A stretch of DNA of 13,964 nucleotides from an uncultured Alphaproteobacteria bacterium (GTDB taxonomy: Bacteria > Pseudomonadota > Alphaproteobacteria > Rs-D84), in NCBI GenBank assembly GCA_937901165.1, contig CALCGS010000040.1, positions 1-13,964 of the forward strand, read 5' to 3'. Under the pieces are notes generated by a model. That model was not told the origin of the DNA, ran no database searches, and saw only the letters and a program-made list of their open reading frames with translations. Both the position numbers and the translations under genes were made by a program. Positions 12,998-13,964 of this stretch are shown here, in pieces (positions within the stretch are counted from its first letter, which is position 1; each line of letters opens with the position of its first letter).

Positions 12998-13009
12998 TTT
13001 GGTGTAAAT

Positions 13010-13086
13010 GGGTGGTTAGCTCAGTTGGCTAGAGCGTCACGTTGACATCGTGGAGGTCGTTGGTTCGAGCCCAATACCACCCACCA
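13010..13086 (+). tRNA. tRNA-Val (anticodon GAC)
   Basis: The 77 bases fold into a complete cloverleaf. The acceptor GGGTGGT pairs with ACCACCC. The D stem is GCTC/GAGC. The anticodon stem TCACG/CGTGG has one G-U pair and encloses loop TTGACAT with anticodon GAC at 34-36. The T arm is GTTGG-TTCGAGC-CCAAT. The discriminator is A and the 3' CCA (13084-13086) is encoded. It reads the valine codons GUC and GUU. Confidence 0.97.
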
Positions 13087-13099
13087 AAGATAAAAATAG

Positions 13100-13120
13100 C
13101 ACCCATGTTGGGTGTTTTTT
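13100..13120 (+). terminator. Hairpin terminator after tRNA-Val
   Basis: CACCCA (13100-13105) pairs with TGGGTG (13109-13114) around TGT and is followed by six T. It lies only 13 bases after the tRNA CCA end and 23 bases before metG. The 5' arm CACCCA is identical to bases 13078-13083 at the end of the tRNA, so an alternative pairing is possible. Confidence 0.75.
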
Positions 13121-13142
13121 ATATACAAAAAAGGTAATTATT

Positions 13143-13964
13143 ATGAATAATAAATATTTGATTACTTCGGCACTACCTTATGTAAATAACAATTTACATA
13201 TTGGACATTTAATTGGTTGTTTATTACCTTCTGATGTATATGCACGCTTTTGTCGTGCAATGGGGCGTGATGTTTTGTACATTGGTGGTTCTGATGAACA
13301 TGGTACCCCCAGCGAAATCGGTGCAAAAAAAGAAAATATGTCTGTTATTGATTATGTTGATAAATATCGTGCAGGACATATTCAAGCGGTCAAAGATTTT
13401 AATTTGTCTTTTGATAGATTTGGACGCACACACACAAAAAGACACGCTGATTTAATTCATAGTTTATTTAATCGTTTGGAACAACAAGGAATGATAACAG
13501 AAAAAATTTCTTTGCAACCTTATTCTTTAAACGAACATACTTTCTTGGCTGATAGATATGTTGTTGGAACATGTCCAAAATGCGGATACGAAAAGGCATA
13601 CGGAAACGAGTGTGAAAAATGTGCATCTTGTTTGGACCCCACAGATTTAATCAATCCACATAGTGCTGTTGATGTAAATTCCAAGGTTGAAATGCGTGAA
13701 ACAAAACATTTGTATTTTAAATTATCCGCCATGCAGAATAAAATGCGCGAATGGATTGATTCACGCCAGGGCTGGCCTAAAACAGCACTCGCAATCGCAA
13801 ACAAATGGTTGGATGAAGGCTTACACGATAATCCAATTACACGTGATATTAAATGGGGAATACCAGTAAATAAACCTGGCTATGAAGATAAAGTTTTTTA
13901 TGTTTGGTTTGACGCGCCATGGGGATATGTTTCTATTTCACAAGATGCAACAGATGATTGGGAA
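13143..13964 (+). CDS. metG: Methionyl-tRNA synthetase MetG, N-terminal part
   Basis: MetRS attaches methionine to initiator and elongator tRNA-Met. The open frame runs from the ATG at 13143 to the end of the window, giving 274 residues without a stop; complete enzymes have about 500 or more. It begins YLITSALPYVNN with the class I signature HIGH at 19-22. GSDEHGTP follows (49-56). A zinc knuckle has two CxxC pairs at C144/C147 and C157/C160. Then comes LDPTDLINPHS, and KVFYVWFDAP near the end. The KMSKS loop and the anticodon-binding domain lie beyond the window. The sequence pattern resembles alphaproteobacterial MetG. AAAAAAGG eight bases upstream is the ribosome binding site. I see no well-formed separate promoter, so read-through from the tRNA transcript is possible. 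Confidence 0.96.
   Translation, partial: MNNKYLITSALPYVNNNLHIGHLIGCLLPSDVYARFCRAMGRDVLYIGGSDEHGTPSEIGAKKENMSVIDYVDKYRAGHIQAVKDFNLSFDRFGRTHTKRHADLIHSLFNRLEQQGMITEKISLQPYSLNEHTFLADRYVVGTCPKCGYEKAYGNECEKCASCLDPTDLINPHSAVDVNSKVEMRETKHLYFKLSAMQNKMREWIDSRQGWPKTALAIANKWLDEGLHDNPITRDIKWGIPVNKPGYEDKVFYVWFDAPWGYVSISQDATDDWE

Noticed and set aside
13010..13086. tRNA-Val as an integration site of a mobile element carrying virD4
   Set aside because: No repeat of the tRNA 3' end, integrase or relaxase is visible, and virD4 looks like its neighbours in base and codon use.
1..13964. CRISPR array, insertion sequence or toxin-antitoxin pair
   Set aside because: I saw no regularly spaced repeats, no terminal inverted repeats around a transposase frame and no small overlapping gene pair of that kind.

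Overview
This is an AT-rich chromosomal segment from an alphaproteobacterium, probably an uncultured, possibly host-associated lineage. The assignment rests on the order rsmG-parA-parB, an alphaproteobacterial-type family 4 uracil-DNA glycosylase, the MetG sequence type and a VirD4-like coupling protein. The phylum-level call is fairly safe; anything finer is inference. Most content is housekeeping. I see no transposase, integrase, phage gene or CRISPR array.

Layout. 1-351 is the 3' end of rsmG, followed by a 294-bp AT-rich gap. The gap holds a likely terminator, two parS-like palindromes and a promoter. parA and parB (646-2302) form a segregation operon. They converge on pal, which encodes an outer-membrane lipoprotein (2356-2772, minus), across a bidirectional terminator. 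From an AT-rich divergent promoter region, a uracil-DNA glycosylase gene and infC run rightward to a strong terminator. infC has a rare AUU start. A second rightward operon, xseB-mutS-truB-rpsO (4320-8198), follows its own promoter. It ends at a perfect 10-bp hairpin shared with the convergent operon rsmE-rluB-TPR membrane protein (10633-8262, minus). Divergent from rsmE is virD4 (10689-12968), whose start codon lies only 10 bases after a consensus -10 box. tRNA-Val(GAC), a hairpin terminator and the 5' part of metG close the window.

How the genes fit together. ParA, ParB and nearby parS-like sites would segregate the chromosome origin region. MutS, the glycosylase and XseB belong to DNA repair. 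RsmG, RsmE, the RluB-type synthase, TruB, S15, IF3, tRNA-Val and MetRS all serve ribosome maturation and translation. Pal and the TPR protein belong to the envelope. VirD4 is the outlier: a type IV secretion coupling ATPase with no secretion genes beside it in this window.

The most interesting points are the AUU start of infC with a direct repeat on either side of it, the parS-like palindromes, the apparently leaderless virD4 with an enlarged domain between its Walker motifs, the eroded motifs in the glycosylase, and a tRNA 3' end that duplicates one arm of the terminator after it. I did not find a convincing wholly new multi-gene system.
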